From Thermohalobaculum sp039817245 (GTDB lineage Bacteria; Pseudomonadota; Alphaproteobacteria; Rhodobacterales; Rhodobacteraceae): a stretch of DNA of 6,466 bases. Within the stretch, counting starts at the first letter, position 1. Every line of letters begins with the position of its first letter. This document shows, in pieces, positions 4,426 to 6,466 of the stretch. The stretch spans positions 1 through 6,466 of the forward strand of contig JBCBWF010000296.1 of the NCBI GenBank assembly GCA_039817245.1, in the 5' to 3' direction. The position numbers and the translations under genes were made by a program. The notes beneath the pieces were generated by a model. It was not told the DNA's origin. It saw nothing but the letters and a program-made list of their open reading frames with translations, and ran no database searches.

Positions 4426-6393
4426 TCACGCGGCCTGCATCGCCCGTTCGTCCACGAGGGCGACGATATCCGCCATGATGCGGTTGAGCTCGAAGTCCTT
4501 CGGCGTGTAGACGCGCGCCACGCCGATCGCGCGCAGCCGATCCGCGTCCTCGTCCGGGATGATCCCGCCGGCCACCACCGGCACATCGTCGATGCCCACC
4601 CGGCGCATCTCCTCCATGACCGCGGCGATCAGCTCCATATGGCTGCCGGAGAGGACGGAGAGGCCGATCACATGCACGCTCTCCTCGAGCGCTGCGTTCA
4701 CGATCTGCGCCGGCGTGAGGCGAATGCCCTCATAGACCACCTCCATGCCGCAATCGCGCGCGCGCACCGCGATCTGCTCGGCGCCGTTGGAGTGCCCGTC
4801 GAGCCCCGGCTTGCCGACGAGGAACTTCACCCGCCGGCCGAGGGCGGCGGAGACGCGCTCCACCTCCGCCCGCACCGGCTCGAGCCCCTCGGCGGAGACA
4901 TTCGCGGCCTTCGCCACACCGGTCGGCGCGCGATACTCGCCGAAGACCGCGCGCATCACGCCGCCCCACTCGCCCGTGGTCACGCCGGCGCGCGCCGCGG
5001 CGATGGAGGCAGGCATGATGTTCTCGCCCTGCTCGGCCGCGCCCCGCAGCGCCGCGATCGCCGCCTCGGCCGCCGCGCTGTCACGCCCCTCGCGCCAGGC
5101 GGCGAGGCGGGCGATCTGCTCGGCCTCCACGCCCGGATCCACAACCATGATGCCGCCATCGCCGGAGGCCAGCGGCGAGGCCTCGCCCTCGGTGTAACGG
5201 TTGACGCCGACCACGGTCACCTCGCCCGACTCGATGCCGCGCAGCCGCTCGGTGTTGGAGCGCACGAGCCCCGCCTTCATGTAGTCGATCGCGGCCACGG
5301 CACCGCCCATCGCATCGATCCGGCCCAGCTCCTCGCGCGCCAGCGCCTTCAGCGCCTCCACCTTCGCGTCCACCGCGGGGTTGGCGTCGAAGAGATCGCC
5401 GTATTCCAGGAGATCCGTCTCATAAGCCAGGATCTGCTGCATGCGCAGCGACCACTGCTGGTCCCAGGGCCGCGGCAGACCGAGCGCCTCGTTCCAGGCC
5501 GGCAGCTGCACCGCCCGCGCGCGCGCCTTCCTGGAGAGCGTCACCGCCAGCATCTCGATCAGGATGCGGGGCACGTTGTTCTCCGGCTGCTGCTCGGTCA
5601 GCCCGAGGCTGTTCACCTGCACCCCGTAGCGGAAGCGGCGGAGCTTGGGATCCTCCACCCCATAGCGCTCCCGGCAGATCTCGTCCCAGAGATCGACGAA
5701 GGCGCGCATCTTGCACATCTCCGTCACGAAGCGGATGCCGGCATTCACGAAGAAGGAGATCCGCGCGACGACCTTCGGGAAATCCTCCGCGGAGACGCGG
5801 CCGCGCACGCCGTCCAGCACCGCGGTGGCGGTGGCCAGCGCATAGGCGAGCTCCTGCTCCGGCGTCGCGCCCGCCTCCTGCAGGTGGTAGGAGCAGACAT
5901 TCATCGGGTTCCACTTCGGAACCTCGCGGTAGCAGTACTCCGCCACATCGCCGATCAGCTTCAGCGAGGGCTCGGGCGGGAACACATAGGTGCCGCGGGA
6001 GAGGTATTCCTTGATGATGTCGTTCTGCACCGTGCCTTGCAGGCGCGTCGTGTCCGCGCCCTGCTCCTCTGCCACGGCGATGTAGAGCGCGAGCAGCCAC
6101 GGCGCTGTGGCGTTGATCGTCATCGAGGTGTTCATCTCCTCGAGCGGGATCGCGTCGAAAAGCGTGCGCATATCGCCGAGATGCGCGATCGGCACGCCGA
6201 CCTTGCCCACCTCGCCGCGAGCCAGCGGATCGTCGCTGTCATAGCCGGTCTGCGTCGGCAGGTCGAAGGCCACCGAGAGCCCGGTCTGCCCCTTCGCCAG
6301 ATTGCCGCGGTAGAGCGCGTTCGAGGCGGCGGCAGTCGAATGCCCGGCATAGGTCCGGAAGATCCAGGGGCGGTCACGCTCGGGCGCGGTCAT
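4426..6393 (-). CDS. ecm: Ethylmalonyl-CoA mutase (B12-dependent)
   Basis: This 655-residue cytosolic, adenosylcobalamin-dependent radical enzyme converts (2R)-ethylmalonyl-CoA to (2S)-methylsuccinyl-CoA in the ethylmalonyl-CoA pathway, which replaces the glyoxylate shunt for acetate assimilation. The acyl-CoA TIM barrel begins at WIFRTYAGHSTAAASNALYR (10-29). By spacing, Tyr15, Arg133 and His170 match Tyr89, Arg207 and His244 of propionibacterial methylmalonyl-CoA mutase. The B12 domain spans about 520-655, with DGHSNG (532-537), His534 as cobalt ligand, SVLSGS (579-584) and AGG (608-610). Features such as FDLPTQTGYDSDD (43-55) and PKWNPMNVCSYH (159-170) fit Ecm (older name MeaA) instead of methylmalonyl-CoA mutase, which has LATHRGYDSDH and a Ser-rich stretch there. 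The start at ATG 6393 has GGAGA five bases upstream; an upstream TTG would extend it by 20 unconserved residues. It is transcribed toward the unknown gene at 4304. Confidence 0.95.
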   Translation of the reverse strand: MTAPERDRPWIFRTYAGHSTAAASNALYRGNLAKGQTGLSVAFDLPTQTGYDSDDPLARGEVGKVGVPIAHLGDMRTLFDAIPLEEMNTSMTINATAPWLLALYIAVAEEQGADTTRLQGTVQNDIIKEYLSRGTYVFPPEPSLKLIGDVAEYCYREVPKWNPMNVCSYHLQEAGATPEQELAYALATATAVLDGVRGRVSAEDFPKVVARISFFVNAGIRFVTEMCKMRAFVDLWDEICRERYGVEDPKLRRFRYGVQVNSLGLTEQQPENNVPRILIEMLAVTLSRKARARAVQLPAWNEALGLPRPWDQQWSLRMQQILAYETDLLEYGDLFDANPAVDAKVEALKALAREELGRIDAMGGAVAAIDYMKAGLVRSNTERLRGIESGEVTVVGVNRYTEGEASPLASGDGGIMVVDPGVEAEQIARLAAWREGRDSAAAEAAIAALRGAAEQGENIMPASIAAARAGVTTGEWGGVMRAVFGEYRAPTGVAKAANVSAEGLEPVRAEVERVSAALGRRVKFLVGKPGLDGHSNGAEQIAVRARDCGMEVVYEGIRLTPAQIVNAALEESVHVIGLSVLSGSHMELIAAVMEEMRRVGIDDVPVVAGGIIPDEDADRLRAIGVARVYTPKDFELNRIMADIVALVDERAMQAA

Positions 6394-6398
6394 GGCAG

Positions 6399-6403
6399 TC
6401 TCC
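6399..6403 (-). promoter_or_regulatory. Ribosome binding site deciding the ecm start
   Basis: GGAGA read on the minus strand, five bases before the ATG at 6393, fixes the start of the mutase. Confidence 0.7.
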
Positions 6404-6425
6404 AGCAGCGGCGATGTTGCGCCGC

Positions 6426-6453
6426 ACCCTAGCCGAACTGTCGCAGCGCGCAA
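6426..6453 (-). promoter_or_regulatory. Candidate ecm promoter
   Basis: On the minus strand TTGCGC (6453-6448) and TAGGGT (6431-6426) are separated by 16 bases and each keep three consensus positions, including the TTG usual for alphaproteobacterial -35 boxes. Initiation near 6419 would give a leader of about 26 bases. The match is modest, and the window ends just upstream. Confidence 0.35.
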
Positions 6454-6466
6454 GATGATTTCGCCC

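Noticed and set aside
4426..6393. Assignment as methylmalonyl-CoA mutase
   Set aside because: The substrate-region motifs (LPTQTGYDSDD, WNPMNVCSYH) and 655-residue single-chain length fit ethylmalonyl-CoA mutase better.
3925..6432. An 835-codon open frame on the plus strand
   Set aside because: It lies antisense to ecm and the unknown gene, with His/Arg/Leu-rich composition and no recognisable domain; the minus strand carries a full mutase.
6394..6453. TTG start adding 20 residues to the mutase
   Set aside because: The extra residues do not resemble known Ecm N-termini, the ATG at 6393 has a good GGAGA, and the TTG overlaps the likely -35 box.

Overview
The window is a very GC-rich chromosomal segment with the gene content of an alphaproteobacterium, most like the Rhodobacterales and relatives. 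The evidence is a B12-dependent ethylmalonyl-CoA mutase (a marker of the ethylmalonyl-CoA pathway), a DUF983 zinc-ribbon membrane protein, a cysteine-free ribosomal protein L33, and a Nudix hydrolase with a split Nudix box. No tRNA, rRNA, CRISPR array, transposase or phage gene was seen. This looks like core genome, not an island.

Left part (1-2687, mostly + strand): a probable divergent gene starts at position 34 and leaves the window on the left. After about 180 bases of intergenic DNA comes a tight + strand run: DUF983 protein (231-647), split-box Nudix hydrolase (681-1424) and a 12-helix MFS permease (1431-2687). The gaps of 33 and 6 bases suggest one operon, with translational coupling at the Nudix/MFS junction.

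Middle (2684-3871, + strand): the 55-residue L33 gene rpmG (2789-2956) appears to be its own transcription unit. A perfect TTGACA -35 box overlaps the MFS stop codon, and a perfect 11-bp hairpin follows the gene. Next is an alpha/beta hydrolase of the YbfF/ABHD11 esterase type (3062-3871), which starts with GTG behind a good ribosome binding site.

Right part (3840-6466, - strand): ethylmalonyl-CoA mutase (6393-4426) reads leftward and is followed by an unrecognised membrane-anchored protein (4304-3840) with a Gly/His-rich linker. The 3' end of that gene overlaps the 3' end of the hydrolase by 32 bases. The 121 bases between the mutase and the unknown gene hold the most unusual structure here: a perfect 15-bp inverted repeat whose 26-base loop contains a four-tract G-quadruplex motif, lying directly against the start codon of the unknown gene.

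The genes are mostly housekeeping or metabolic, and no new multi-gene system is evident. The best leads are the inverted repeat/G-quadruplex element, the unknown Gly/His protein, and the split-box Nudix hydrolase, whose nearest described architecture is that of CoA diphosphatases.
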